From JALZKA01 sp963721645 (GTDB taxonomy: Bacteria; Actinomycetota; Thermoleophilia; Solirubrobacterales; 70-9), in the NCBI GenBank assembly GCA_963721645.1, contig CAVRJK010000001.1, positions 124,001 through 188,000 of the forward strand: a DNA stretch of 64,000 nt, given 5' to 3'. Numbering within the stretch: the stretch's first letter is position 1; each line of letters begins with the position of its first letter. The notes beneath the pieces were generated by a model, which was given only the letters and a program-made list of their open reading frames with translations, ran no database searches and had not been told where the DNA came from. The position numbers and the translations under genes are program-made. Shown here piece after piece: positions 44,130 to 53,500 of the stretch.

Positions 44130-45634
44130 CCGCCCGGGCCGGCGTGGTCTACCTCGTCGGCGCCGGTCCCGGCGATCCCGGGCTGATGACGGTGCGAGCG
44201 CTCGAGCTGATTGCCGCAGCCGACTCGGTCCTTTTCGACCGCCTGATCCCGGACGGCGCGATCGACGGAGCCCGCGACGACGCCGAGCTCGTCTACGTTG
44301 GCAAGGCGCCCGGGGACGTCGCGATGACCCAGGACGGGATCAACGAGGCGTTGGTCGAGCGCGCAAAGCGCGGCCACAGCGTCGTGCGGCTCAAGGGCGG
44401 CGACCCGTTCGTCTTCGGCCGCGGTGGCGAGGAGGCCGAGGCCTGTCGTGAGGCGGGCGTGGAGTTCGAGGTGGTTCCGGGCGTCACCTCCGGCGTTGCG
44501 GCGCCCGCGTATGCAGGGATTCCGGTCACGCATCGCGATGACGCCTCGGCGGTCGCCTTCGTCACGGGGCACGAAGATCCCGAGAAGCCCGAGACGGCCC
44601 TCGACTGGGACGCGCTCGCGCGGTTCCCGGGGACGCTTGTGCTTTACATGGGCGTCAAGAACCTTCCCGAGATCGCCCGGCGCCTGGTCGCTGCCGGACG
44701 CGATCCCGCCGAGCCGGCGGCAGCGATCGAGCGGGGCACTCTGCCTGGCCAGCGCTCCGCGGTCGCAACCCTCGAGACATTGGCCGCGGAGGTCGAGCGC
44801 CAAGGCCTCCGCCCGCCGTCGATCTTGCTGTTCGGGCCGGTCGCGGCTCGGCGCGAGCAGATCGCCTGGCTTGAGCGCCGTCCGCTCTACGGCAAGCGCG
44901 TGGTGGTCACCAGGGCCCGGGCCCAGGCGAGCGGGATGGCGCGGACGCTCGAGGCGCTTGGAGCCGAGGTGGTCGAGCTGCCCGCGATCCGGATCGAGCC
45001 GAGGATCGAGACGGACGAGGTCAGGGCCGCGGTGGAGTCACTGCACGCTTACGCGCTGATCTGCATCACAAGCCCGAACGGCGCGCGGCTCCTCTTCGAG
45101 GCGATGGAGGCCTCGGGACGCGACGCGCGCGCCCTCGCGCAGGCCCAGGTCGCCGCGATCGGTCCCGGCACGGCACGAGCACTCCGCGCGCGCGGTGTGA
45201 TCGCGGACGTTGTTCCCGAGAAGTTCGTCGCCGAGGCGCTCATCGAGGCGCTCGCACGAGTACCGGTCGAGGGCAAACCGGTCTTGGTCGCCCGCGCGGC
45301 CGAGGCTCGCGACGTCCTGCCCGACGCTTTGCGGGAGCGCGGCGCCGAGGTGGACATCGTCGCCCTCTACGAGACCGTGCGCGAGACACCCGCGCCGGAG
45401 GAGATCGAGCGCGCAATGGAAGCCGACTACATCACCTTCACCTCGTCGTCGACGGTCAAGAATTTCCTGGAGGTGACGGGCGGCCGGATACCCGACGGAG
45501 CCCGGATCGTCTCGATCGGCCCGGTCACTTCAGAAACCGCGCGCGCGGCAGGGATCGGGGTTACGATCGAGGCTGCCCGGCACGATCCGGAGGGGTTGAT
45601 CGACGCGTTGGTGGAGGATGCGGCAGGTGATTAG
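44126..45634 (+). CDS. Uroporphyrinogen-III C-methyltransferase/uroporphyrinogen-III synthase fusion
   Basis: The 502-residue protein starts at a TTG overlapping the hemC stop (TTGA). The first half is CobA/CysG-A: VYLVGAGPGDPGLMTVRA, RLKGGDPFVFGRGGEE and GVTSGVAAPAYAGIPVTHR, an SAM methyltransferase making precorrin-2. The second half is HemD: KRVVVTRARAQASG, ICITSPNGARLLFEA and ITFTSSSTVKNF, which closes hydroxymethylbilane to uroporphyrinogen III. One chain thus makes uro'gen III and diverts it to siroheme or cobalamin. hemB is not in the cluster. Confidence 0.93.
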   Translation: MTARAGVVYLVGAGPGDPGLMTVRALELIAAADSVLFDRLIPDGAIDGARDDAELVYVGKAPGDVAMTQDGINEALVERAKRGHSVVRLKGGDPFVFGRGGEEAEACREAGVEFEVVPGVTSGVAAPAYAGIPVTHRDDASAVAFVTGHEDPEKPETALDWDALARFPGTLVLYMGVKNLPEIARRLVAAGRDPAEPAAAIERGTLPGQRSAVATLETLAAEVERQGLRPPSILLFGPVAARREQIAWLERRPLYGKRVVVTRARAQASGMARTLEALGAEVVELPAIRIEPRIETDEVRAAVESLHAYALICITSPNGARLLFEAMEASGRDARALAQAQVAAIGPGTARALRARGVIADVVPEKFVAEALIEALARVPVEGKPVLVARAAEARDVLPDALRERGAEVDIVALYETVRETPAPEEIERAMEADYITFTSSSTVKNFLEVTGGRIPDGARIVSIGPVTSETARAAGIGVTIEAARHDPEGLIDALVEDAAGD

Positions 45635-46361
45635 GGCCTCGGGGCTCGTGGCCTTTGACGGGCCCACCGTTCACCACCGATTGGCGGACTCGACCAACGA
45701 TCGGGCACGGGAGCTCGCGATCGAAGGGGCTCCCACAGGAACCATCGTCACGGCGCGCGAGCAGAGCGCGGGGCGTGGGCGGACCGGCCGCAAGTGGTCG
45801 GCACCGGCAGGATCTGCGCTCTTGTGCTCGGCGATCCTGCGACCGCTCGAGGCTCACCATGCGCTGCTGCCTCTGGCCGTTCCGCTTGCAGTGTGCGAGG
45901 CGGCCGAATCGCTCGCGCCGGTCGAGTGCCGGGTCAAGTGGCCGAACGACGTCTGGCTGGATGAGCGAAAGCTCGCCGGCGTCCTGATCGAGGCGCGCCC
46001 GCCGGACTGGGCTGTGATCGGCGTCGGCCTGAACCTCTCGATTCCCGACGACGGGTTTCCCGACGACTTGCGCTGGCCGGCGACGTCGCTGGGGCACGCG
46101 GTGGGGCCTGATCAGGCACTGGCGGCGCTGCGCGAGGCGCTGGGGCGCTGGACCGCCGCCGAGCCTCAGGAGGTGGCGACCGCGTTCGACAAGCGCGACG
46201 CGCTTCGCGGCCGTCAGGTCGGTTGGGAGGGAGCTGGCGGATCGGGCGCCCAGGGGGAGGGCGTTTGCGAGGGCATCGATGAGCGCGGGAACCTGCTCGT
46301 CGTCACCGATGCGGGCGAGCGCTTGAGCCTCGGCGCCGGCGAGGTCGCGCTTCGCCTTTAA
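45618..46361 (+). CDS. birA: Biotin-[acetyl-CoA-carboxylase] ligase
   Basis: The 247-residue enzyme lacks the N-terminal DNA-binding domain, so it is a monofunctional ligase without repressor activity. It has DSTNDRARELA, the biotinyl-AMP loop GRGRTG at residues 52-57, KWPNDVWLDERKLAGVLIEA and GVGLNLSIP. It biotinylates carboxyl carrier proteins. It overlaps cobA-hemD by 17 bases and closes the heme operon. Confidence 0.9.
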   Translation: MRQVIRASGLVAFDGPTVHHRLADSTNDRARELAIEGAPTGTIVTAREQSAGRGRTGRKWSAPAGSALLCSAILRPLEAHHALLPLAVPLAVCEAAESLAPVECRVKWPNDVWLDERKLAGVLIEARPPDWAVIGVGLNLSIPDDGFPDDLRWPATSLGHAVGPDQALAALREALGRWTAAEPQEVATAFDKRDALRGRQVGWEGAGGSGAQGEGVCEGIDERGNLLVVTDAGERLSLGAGEVALRL

Positions 46362-46418
46362 ACCGCCTGGCGGAGTTGCGGCTGCGCACGGCGTACAGCG
46401 GCGATCGAGTGCGTGACC

Positions 46419-48977
46419 TCAGTCGTCGGAGGTGTCCGCGGAGTCCCCGGAAGCGTCGGCCGCTTCGTCGGTCGAGTCCTCGAGCGCATCGGGGGTCGCG
46501 CCGTCCGGCGGAGCTTCTGCGTCGAGCATCTCGCGCTCGGGAGCATTGCCGTTCGCCTTCGGCTTGTCGCCCCCGCCTCCGCTGCCCTTCTTGCGGCGAC
46601 GCCTACGGCCTGAGCCTGGCTTCGGGAAGTTGCGAAGCAGTTCGCGGGCGACGGCGGAGGGCTTCCGCGCCATGCGCATGCGCGCGCCGCGAAGGACCTC
46701 CTCGGCCTCAGGCGTATGAGCGACTGCCGCGGCCAGAAGCGCAACTGCGAGCCGCCGATCCTGCTGGCGCGCCGCGGTGACCAGTCGGCGTGCGTTGCGT
46801 CCGTGCGCCCGGCCCGAAGAGTTGACGAACAGGCCCAGGAGACGCTTTGTCTCGGGCCAGCGCTGGACCGCGTACTGCTCGTGGAGGTCGCGGGTTGTCT
46901 CCGCCAGACGCCACACCCAGGCTTGGGCCTGGTCGCGCCGGCCGATGCGGCGCTCAGCGAGCGCCTGCAGCAAAAGCTTGGCTCCGGCGCGGCGATCCTC
47001 GCGGCTCCAGGTGGTGACGATGTCAACGCAGTCGTCGAACGCCTCGGCGTCTCGGAGCGCGGCGACCTCGGTCATGGCTTTCAGGCGGAGCTGCTGGTTG
47101 CGGTTGCGCTGGATGCAGGTGAGGAGGAAGCGGCGGCGGAGCTCTGAAGCCTCGTCGTGCTGGATCATCGCCTTGGCGCGCCGCCACTGGTTGGAGGTCA
47201 CCTTGGAGCCTGCAAGCGCTGCCCACGCATGCTGCTCGGAATAGTTCAGGTTTTCGACCGCGATCCGCCAGAGCTCTCGCTCCAGGACGGCGACACGGCG
47301 CTCGGCTTCGGCCGCCACCGGAACGATGCGCCGCTCAACTCGAACGCGGCGGCCACGGCCGCGGCGGACAGGGCCGACGACGATCGCTCCGCCGCGGTAG
47401 ACGTCGCGGTCGAGCAGGGAGTGAAGCGTCACGATGGCCTCGTCGGACGTGGTGGCGGGGTGGACGAGATCGATGACGAGCCCCGCCTCCTTGCCCGGTG
47501 CGCGGCGAGTCACGCGACCCACGCGCTGCTGGTAGATGCGACGCGATGCGGTGGGCGCCAGATGCATGCAGATCGTTGCGCGTGGGGAGTTCCAACCCTC
47601 CGCAAGAAGCATCGCGTTGCAAAGGACGTCAACCTCCCCGCGCTCGAACGCGGCGAGGATCTCGGCAAGCTCGCGCTTGTGCGTCTCGCCAGAGACGGCC
47701 TGGGCGTTGATGCCGACATCGCGCATGGCGGCAGCGACATTCGTGGCGTGCTTGACGCCGGCGGTGTACAGAACGCCCGGGACTTTCGAGAAGCGCGCCT
47801 TGTAGAGGTCGGCTATCGCGACATTGAACGGCCCCTGGTCGAGGAGCTTGGCCAGCTCCTCCTGGTCGAAGTCCTGGTCGACCTCGCCGCGGCGAAGCGG
47901 CACCTTGGCGAGCGAGCGCACGCCGGGACCCGGGGGAATGCGGATGCATCGAAGCGGCGCGATCACGCCGCGGCGGGCCGCCTGAGCCAGGTCGAATCGC
48001 GAGGTCTGCGTTGGAAAGAGATCGGCGACGTGGCGGGCGATCAGCGCGCCGGTCGCGGTCATGCCGATGAAGACGGGCCCGTCCATCTGGCGGATGCAGG
48101 CGCTGGTCTTTTCGCCGAGTGCGGTGTGCGCTTCGTCGCAGATGACGATCGAGTAGGCGTCCGAGATCTCCTTGGAGTTGCGGACGAACCACTGGTAGGT
48201 CTCGACGGTCACGGGCCCATAGGCGTGGTCGTCCTTGCCGAGCAGGGGCGGCGAGAGGCGGTCCTTGTAGCCGCGATCGGAGATCTCGCCGATGAACTGG
48301 TCGACCAGGTTGCGGCGGTGGGTGAGGATCAGGATGCCGCCGGTCCGTGACGCCTCGACGAAACCGACCGCTGCAACCGTCTTGCCCGCGCCGGTCGCGT
48401 GCTCGAACCAGAAGCGGCGCGAGGCGCCGGGGTCCTCTGGCGCATCCGAAACAACCTCCTCGTCCTCCGCGGCCTCATCGGCCCAGTCCTGCGGCTCTTC
48501 GTCGGGCTCGAGCTCCTCGTCGAGATCTTCGTCTTCTTCGGCGGCCCCCTCCTTGGGGGTGTCTTCGGCGGCCGAGGCGGAAGATCCGTTCGAGCCGTTG
48601 CCGTTGCCGTTCAGGCTCAGCGGTCCCTTTTCGATCTCCGTAACCAGAGCGGCCAGGGTCCCCGAGAGTGCATCGACCTGGTGGTCGTTCAGCTCGGCGC
48701 CGTCCAGCAGCTTGGGCGGCTCCATCTCGAGCACGCGCTCGAGGCCCAGCATCAGCGAGTACTGGCGTCGCCAGTCGGTGGTTGGCTCCTCGTGGCCCTC
48801 TGAGAGCTCGGCGAGGGCATCGTCCAGCGCACGCCGCCGCGCCGTGCCCGGAGCGAGGTCTTCCACCGTTTCGCCCTCGAGCAGGATGGGCTCGCGCGTG
48901 AAGTCCTGAGCTCTCGAGAGCTCCGATTCCGTTGGTGTACTGGCCGCGTTTGCAGCCACATCGGTGGTGTTTGCCAA
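46419..48977 (-). CDS. Large SF2 DEAD/DEAH-box helicase with acidic insertion
   Basis: The protein of about 852 residues has helicase motifs I ATGAGKT, II DEAH (VICDEAHTALG), III MTATG, and VI QRVGRVTR, with ILTHRRNLVDQF as Ia. Between the Q-like LNDHQVDALSG and motif I lies about 80 residues of Gly/Asn/Ser, then Glu/Asp-rich low-complexity sequence. The C-terminal half is helical with HEAT-like runs and ends in a basic patch (GRRRRRKKGSGGGG) and an acidic tail. I chose TTG 48977, where conserved-looking sequence begins. Resembles type III restriction or phage-like helicases, but no nuclease or methylase is adjacent. The role is unknown. Confidence 0.75.
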   Translation of the reverse strand: MANTTDVAANAASTPTESELSRAQDFTREPILLEGETVEDLAPGTARRRALDDALAELSEGHEEPTTDWRRQYSLMLGLERVLEMEPPKLLDGAELNDHQVDALSGTLAALVTEIEKGPLSLNGNGNGSNGSSASAAEDTPKEGAAEEDEDLDEELEPDEEPQDWADEAAEDEEVVSDAPEDPGASRRFWFEHATGAGKTVAAVGFVEASRTGGILILTHRRNLVDQFIGEISDRGYKDRLSPPLLGKDDHAYGPVTVETYQWFVRNSKEISDAYSIVICDEAHTALGEKTSACIRQMDGPVFIGMTATGALIARHVADLFPTQTSRFDLAQAARRGVIAPLRCIRIPPGPGVRSLAKVPLRRGEVDQDFDQEELAKLLDQGPFNVAIADLYKARFSKVPGVLYTAGVKHATNVAAAMRDVGINAQAVSGETHKRELAEILAAFERGEVDVLCNAMLLAEGWNSPRATICMHLAPTASRRIYQQRVGRVTRRAPGKEAGLVIDLVHPATTSDEAIVTLHSLLDRDVYRGGAIVVGPVRRGRGRRVRVERRIVPVAAEAERRVAVLERELWRIAVENLNYSEQHAWAALAGSKVTSNQWRRAKAMIQHDEASELRRRFLLTCIQRNRNQQLRLKAMTEVAALRDAEAFDDCVDIVTTWSREDRRAGAKLLLQALAERRIGRRDQAQAWVWRLAETTRDLHEQYAVQRWPETKRLLGLFVNSSGRAHGRNARRLVTAARQQDRRLAVALLAAAVAHTPEAEEVLRGARMRMARKPSAVARELLRNFPKPGSGRRRRRKKGSGGGGDKPKANGNAPEREMLDAEAPPDGATPDALEDSTDEAADASGDSADTSDD

Positions 48978-49144
48978 GGTGAGGCTTTCTCGAAAGGGGC
49001 TCGCCCCGAGACGCACTTGGCGCCGTGGCGAGCGATGTAAGCTCGATGGAGGCGGCCGGCGTGGCTTTCCCCTACTGGCCTGGCCGGAGCCCCCGCGATC
49101 CGTTAAGCGGGATCCACCCCAAAAGTACCAGCCTCGACGGCAGA

Positions 49145-49753
49145 ATGACTTCAATTGGCCCGAAATGCAGGAAGGTCGCAGCCGTGAGCCTCACGGCGGT
49201 AGCTGTCGTTGCCGGCGCGGGCTGCGGCAGCGACGAGTCCGACACGGTCGATCCCGGCAGCGCCAATCCGGACTCCGCCGTGACCCTGGACGAAGCCTCG
49301 GCGCCTCTCGAAGGCGCGACACCCGAACTGGCTGCCGTACGCGAGGATGCGAACACGATTCTTAACGAGGGAGCGGGGGGGTATGAGGGCCGTATCGCAG
49401 AGCTTGAGGGCACGCCCATCGTGGTCAACAACTGGGCCTCGTGGTGTGCCCCCTGCCGCGAGGAGATTCCCTACTTCCAGGAGCAGGCGATCGAGCGGGG
49501 GGATGAGGTCGCGTTCATCGGGCTCCTCTCCGGCGACGGAGTCGATACGGGTGAGACCTTCCTTGACGAGTTTCCGCTTCCCTACCCGAGCTACATGGAC
49601 GCCGATTTCGGTTTGTCGATCGACATCGGTACCGGCAAGCGCCTTCCGGCGACCGCCTTTTATGACTCGTCAGGCGAACTCGTCCACCTGAAGTCGGGAC
49701 CGTACATCTCGTCGGAGGCCCTGGCGGCCGACATCGAGGAGTACGCGCGGTAA
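49145..49753 (+). CDS. TlpA/ResA-like thioredoxin-fold lipoprotein
   Basis: The 202-residue protein has a lipoprotein signal with lipobox VAGAGC (Cys about residue 24) and an acidic linker. The extracytoplasmic thioredoxin-like domain has NNWASWCAPCREEIPYF. The CAPC pair and the long insertion typical of TlpA/ResA suggest reduction of apocytochrome c heme-site disulfides or of other exported proteins. ATG 49145 is preferred as it directly precedes the signal. The stop overlaps the next ATG (TAATG). The ccm operon 3 kb upstream fits a shared role. Confidence 0.85.
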   Translation: MTSIGPKCRKVAAVSLTAVAVVAGAGCGSDESDTVDPGSANPDSAVTLDEASAPLEGATPELAAVREDANTILNEGAGGYEGRIAELEGTPIVVNNWASWCAPCREEIPYFQEQAIERGDEVAFIGLLSGDGVDTGETFLDEFPLPYPSYMDADFGLSIDIGTGKRLPATAFYDSSGELVHLKSGPYISSEALAADIEEYAR

Positions 49754-50157
49754 TGGCGGCGGCTCGGAAGGCCTTATGGAACGTGGCGCGCTGGCCGCTC
49801 GCGATCATCGCGATCGTCATCTTCGGCGCCGGGGTGCCCTATCTGTGGGTGTGGGTCGGCTCCCAGCTGCAAGGCGGTACTGCCCCGTCTTTCGGCGGGC
49901 TCGGCGTGGCCCTGTTCGGGATCATCATCTCCTACTCGCTCATGGCCTACCTGCTGGCCTGGCTGAAGGCCGTGGTCACCCACGATGAGGGCAAGCCGAT
50001 CCGCCACGACTGGAATCGCAGCCTTTCTGCCGAGCGCCGCGCCGGGCCCCAGACCCACCCGATCGAGGACATCGTGATCACCGCGACGATCCTCGTCGGC
50101 ATCGTCTGCACAGTCTGGTTTCTCCTCTTCGGGGATCCAGGCGTCCGCCAGATGTGA
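49753..50157 (+). CDS. Membrane protein of unknown function
   Basis: The 134-residue protein has three hydrophobic segments (about 14-36, 46-70 and 107-127) and a conserved-looking loop, HDEGKPIRHDWNRSLSAERR. It is translationally coupled to the TlpA-like gene by TAATG. No family is recognised. Confidence 0.6.
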   Translation: MAAARKALWNVARWPLAIIAIVIFGAGVPYLWVWVGSQLQGGTAPSFGGLGVALFGIIISYSLMAYLLAWLKAVVTHDEGKPIRHDWNRSLSAERRAGPQTHPIEDIVITATILVGIVCTVWFLLFGDPGVRQM

Positions 50158-50181
50158 GCTGAGAGGTCGAGTAGCCAGCTC

Positions 50182-51510
50182 ATGAGACTCCGCCTCTCGT
50201 TGTTCGTGATCGCGGTCGGGCTCGTCCTTGCCGGCGGAGCGCCTGCGCAAGACGGGTCGGGCGAGGCGGTCTCGATCGAACTGTCCGGATCGATCGACCC
50301 GGCGACAGAGGCGTGGATGGGCAGGGCGCTCGAAGACGCGACGGATGACGGGGCCGCGCTCGTGATCGTCAGGCTCGACACGCCCGGCGGGCTCGACACC
50401 TCGATGCGCGAGATCGTCAAGGACATGATCGCCGCCCCGATGCCGGTGGTTGTCTACGTCTCGCCTGACGGCGCCCGTGCGGCGTCGGCCGGGCTCTTCA
50501 TCACTCAAGCAGCCGACGTGGCGGCGATGGCTCCGCAGACCAACATCGGCTCCGCCTCGCCGATCACGATCGGGGGCGAGGACATCGGTGAGGTCCTGGG
50601 CCGCAAGATCGAAAACGACGCGGCCGCTTACGTCCGGGCCCTGGCCGAGGAGCACGGACGAAATCCGGACCTGGCCGAGGAGATGGTCCGCGAGGCGACC
50701 AACGTCACTGCGGACGAGGCGCTCGACGAGGGCCTGATCGACATCGTCGCCGACGACACCACGGATCTCCTCGCGCAGCTCGACGGCTTCGAGGTCGAGG
50801 GACCCAAGGCGACGACGCTCGACACCGCCGGCCTGGAAGTGGACGAGCGCGACATGCCGTTTCAGTACGAGGTCCTGCAGATCATCGTCAACCCCAACGT
50901 CGCCTTTCTCCTGATCCTTGCCGGTTTCATCGGCCTCCTGATCGAGATCTTCAGCCCCGGGCTCATCCTTCCCGGCGCAACGGGTCTCGTCTCGCTCGTG
51001 ATCGGCTTGTTTGCCTCGGCGCAGCTCCCGGTCACCGCGGCCGGGGTGGTGCTCTTGGTTCTTGGAGTCGGACTGCTGATCGGCGAAACCCAGCTTCCGA
51101 CGGGCGGGATCATGGGGGTTCTGGGAGCGATCTCCCTGGCCGTCTCTGGCCTTCTCCTCTTCGATACCGACTCGGACGCCTTCGAAGTCTCGGTGCCGCT
51201 CGTGATCGGGATGGCGATCATCGTCGCGGCCGTGACTGTTCTGGTGGGGCGCAAGTTGGTGTCCGCTCAACACGAGGGCGTCCAGTCCGGGTTTGAACGA
51301 CTCGTGGGCGCAACCGGCGACGTGAGGGAGCCGATCGATCCGGCCGGGCAGGTGTTTGTCGACGGCGCTCTTTGGAGAGCCGAGCCGGTCGACGAGCTCT
51401 CCGATGGGGCCATTCCCTCCGGCGCTACAGTCCTCGTAGAGGCCGTCGAGGGCCTCACTCTCCGGGTTCGCCCGGTCGAGGCCGAGGAAACCACTGAAGG
51501 AGACGGTTGA
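50182..51510 (+). CDS. NfeD-family membrane serine protease, long form
   Basis: The 442-residue protein has a signal peptide, an extracytoplasmic ClpP-like serine protease domain, membrane helices and a C-terminal OB-fold NfeD domain. The Ser-Lys dyad of the family is visible: Ser102 (GARAASAGLFI) and Lys142 (GRKIENDAAAYVRALAE). Characterised archaeal homologues cut stomatin-type partners. Its stop overlaps the ATG of the SPFH gene as TGATG, the classic nfeD-slipin pairing. Confidence 0.9.
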   Translation: MRLRLSLFVIAVGLVLAGGAPAQDGSGEAVSIELSGSIDPATEAWMGRALEDATDDGAALVIVRLDTPGGLDTSMREIVKDMIAAPMPVVVYVSPDGARAASAGLFITQAADVAAMAPQTNIGSASPITIGGEDIGEVLGRKIENDAAAYVRALAEEHGRNPDLAEEMVREATNVTADEALDEGLIDIVADDTTDLLAQLDGFEVEGPKATTLDTAGLEVDERDMPFQYEVLQIIVNPNVAFLLILAGFIGLLIEIFSPGLILPGATGLVSLVIGLFASAQLPVTAAGVVLLVLGVGLLIGETQLPTGGIMGVLGAISLAVSGLLLFDTDSDAFEVSVPLVIGMAIIVAAVTVLVGRKLVSAQHEGVQSGFERLVGATGDVREPIDPAGQVFVDGALWRAEPVDELSDGAIPSGATVLVEAVEGLTLRVRPVEAEETTEGDG

Positions 51511-52388
51511 TGACAGTGCTCGTAGTACTGGCGGTTCTCGCCGTAATCGTGCTCATCGTCCTGGCCGCCGCGGTCCGGATCCTCCGCGAGTACGAGCGCG
51601 GTGTCATCTTCCGACTCGGCCGTCTCATCGCCCTCAAGGGGCCAGGTCTCCGGCTGCTCATCCCGTTCGTCGATCAGATGGTGCGCGTCGACCTGCGAAC
51701 GATCACGCTCAACGTGCCGCCGCAGGAGATCATCACCAAGGACAACGTGACCGTCCGGGTGAACGCCGTTGCCTACTTCCGGGTGGTCGATCCGAACAAG
51801 GCCATCACCGAGGTCGAGAACTACCTACTCGCCACCTCGCAGATCTCGCAGACCACCCTTCGCTCGGTGCTCGGCAAGGCCGAGCTCGACTCGCTTCTTG
51901 CCGAACGCGAACGGCTGAACATCGAGCTCCAGCAGATCATCGACGAGCAGACCGAGCCGTGGGGCGTGAAGGTCTCGACCGTCGAGGTGAAGGACGTCGA
52001 GCTGCCGACCGAGATGCAGCGAGCGATCGCCCGCCAGGCCGAGGCCGAGCGTGAGCGCCGCGCCAAGGTGATCTCGGCCGACGGCGAGTTCCAGGCGTCC
52101 GCGAAGCTGAGCCAGGCTGCGGATGTCATGAGCAGGAACCCGACGACGCTCCAGCTCCGCTACCTGCAGACGCTTCTCGAGATGGGCGTGAACCAGAACA
52201 CGACGATCGTCTTCCCGCTGCCGATCGATCTGCTGAAGGCGTTCGTCCCGAACGCGAGTTCAGAACCCGTCGCGCCCCCTGTGGACCCGGCCGACATCCC
52301 GCCGCCGATCAAGGTGGACGATCTCCCGCCGGCCGACCTGAGCGATCTCGAATCCGCGGACCCGGGCGAGCCACCCCCGCCGCAGTGA
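51510..52388 (+). CDS. SPFH/Band 7 (slipin/stomatin-like) protein
   Basis: The 292-residue protein has an N-terminal membrane helix, then EYERGVIFRLGRLIALKGPGL and the Band 7 core. The coiled-coil segment is AIARQAEAERERRAKVISADGEFQAS. The C-terminal tail is rich in proline and aspartate. Slipins form oligomeric membrane scaffolds and partner NfeD proteases. ATG 51510 overlaps the nfeD stop. Confidence 0.9.
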   Translation: MTVLVVLAVLAVIVLIVLAAAVRILREYERGVIFRLGRLIALKGPGLRLLIPFVDQMVRVDLRTITLNVPPQEIITKDNVTVRVNAVAYFRVVDPNKAITEVENYLLATSQISQTTLRSVLGKAELDSLLAERERLNIELQQIIDEQTEPWGVKVSTVEVKDVELPTEMQRAIARQAEAERERRAKVISADGEFQASAKLSQAADVMSRNPTTLQLRYLQTLLEMGVNQNTTIVFPLPIDLLKAFVPNASSEPVAPPVDPADIPPPIKVDDLPPADLSDLESADPGEPPPPQ

Positions 52389-52446
52389 CCCGGCGCAAAA
52401 CCCGGTACCAGGTACGTAGCGCAACCCTCACACTTCGGAACTGCCG

Positions 52447-53499
52447 CTGACGGCGCCGCCCGAGATTCGCATCGATCAGCTCACGGGTCTGCGGGTCGTG
52501 CTCGCGCCCGGCAGGGCTGAGCGGCCTGACGCGTTCTCACCCGCGGTGGCGGAGTCCCGTCCCGACGCGGCAGAGAAATGCCCGTTTTGCGAGGGCCGCG
52601 AGGACCGCACGCCGCCCGAGGTCTGGGCGGACCGCCCCGGCGGCGGCCAACCGGACACGCCCGGCTGGCGGGCGCGATCGGTGCCGAACCTCTACCCGGT
52701 GCTGGGTGGCGGAGACCCTGCGAACAGCAACGAGAGCGGTGGATTCTCGAGCTCGGCTGACCCGCTTGCCGATTCACGCCGCACGGCCGAGGTCGGCCTG
52801 TTCGGATCTCAGCCGGCCGACGGCTCGCATGAGGTGATCGTGAACACGCCGCGCCATGAGACGACGATGTCGGCTCTCTCGGGCGACGAACTGGCGGTCG
52901 CTGTCGCCGGATGGCGCGAGCGTATGCGCGTGGCCGCCGCCGACTCCTCGTATGTGCACCTGATCGTGAACGAAGGCCCCGCCGCGGGCGCCTCCCTCGA
53001 GCACACCCACGCGCAGCTCTACGCCATGCGCTTCGTGCCGGCCGAAGTGGCGCGCGAGCGCGAGCGCTCAGCCGCCTATCACCAGCGAACGATGGGCGGA
53101 CACCTCTTGGGCGACGTCGCGATCGAGGAGGTGCGCCGGAAGGAGCGCATGGTCGCGATCGACGACGAGGCGATCCTGATCTGCCCGTGGGCCTCGCGCT
53201 CGCCGTTCGAGATGCGGATAGTCCCGCGCAATCCGGCTCCCGCCTTCGAGGCCGAGGGCCAGGGCGCCGCGGCGATGATCGGCACGGCGCTCCGAGCGCT
53301 CGCCGGGGTCTTCGGAGCGCTGCCGCAGTTCAACCTGTGGGTCCGTTCCGCCCCGAGCGGTGCCGAGGAGTTCTGCTGGCACATCGACATCGTCCCTCGC
53401 CTCACGATCCGCGCGGGCTTCGAGCTCGGCACGGGTGTGGACATCTCGAGCTACGCGCCTGAACGCGCCACCTCGGACCTGCGCGAAGCGCTCGGCTAG
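52447..53499 (+). CDS. Galactose-1-phosphate uridylyltransferase-like protein, non-canonical start
   Basis: The protein of about 350 residues has the HIT-type nucleotidylation motif LEHTHAQLYA (HxHxQ) and a zinc-like pair in EKCPFCEGRED. It also has HEVIVNTPRHE and ICPWASRSPFEMRIVPR. GalT swaps uridylyl groups between UDP-glucose and galactose 1-phosphate. ADP/UDP-sugar variants exist. The conserved N-terminus EIRIDQLTGLRVVLAPGRA is in frame from the TAG at 52417 onward, but contains no ATG, GTG or TTG before GTG 52498. CTG 52447 is my best start. The upstream DNA carries a repeat-like ACCCTCACACTT. Confidence 0.8.
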   Translation: MTAPPEIRIDQLTGLRVVLAPGRAERPDAFSPAVAESRPDAAEKCPFCEGREDRTPPEVWADRPGGGQPDTPGWRARSVPNLYPVLGGGDPANSNESGGFSSSADPLADSRRTAEVGLFGSQPADGSHEVIVNTPRHETTMSALSGDELAVAVAGWRERMRVAAADSSYVHLIVNEGPAAGASLEHTHAQLYAMRFVPAEVARERERSAAYHQRTMGGHLLGDVAIEEVRRKERMVAIDDEAILICPWASRSPFEMRIVPRNPAPAFEAEGQGAAAMIGTALRALAGVFGALPQFNLWVRSAPSGAEEFCWHIDIVPRLTIRAGFELGTGVDISSYAPERATSDLREALG

Positions 53500-53500
53500 C

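Noticed and set aside
46419..48977. Helicase as part of a restriction or defence system
   Set aside because: No methyltransferase, nuclease or other defence gene lies next to it, and the neighbours are housekeeping genes.
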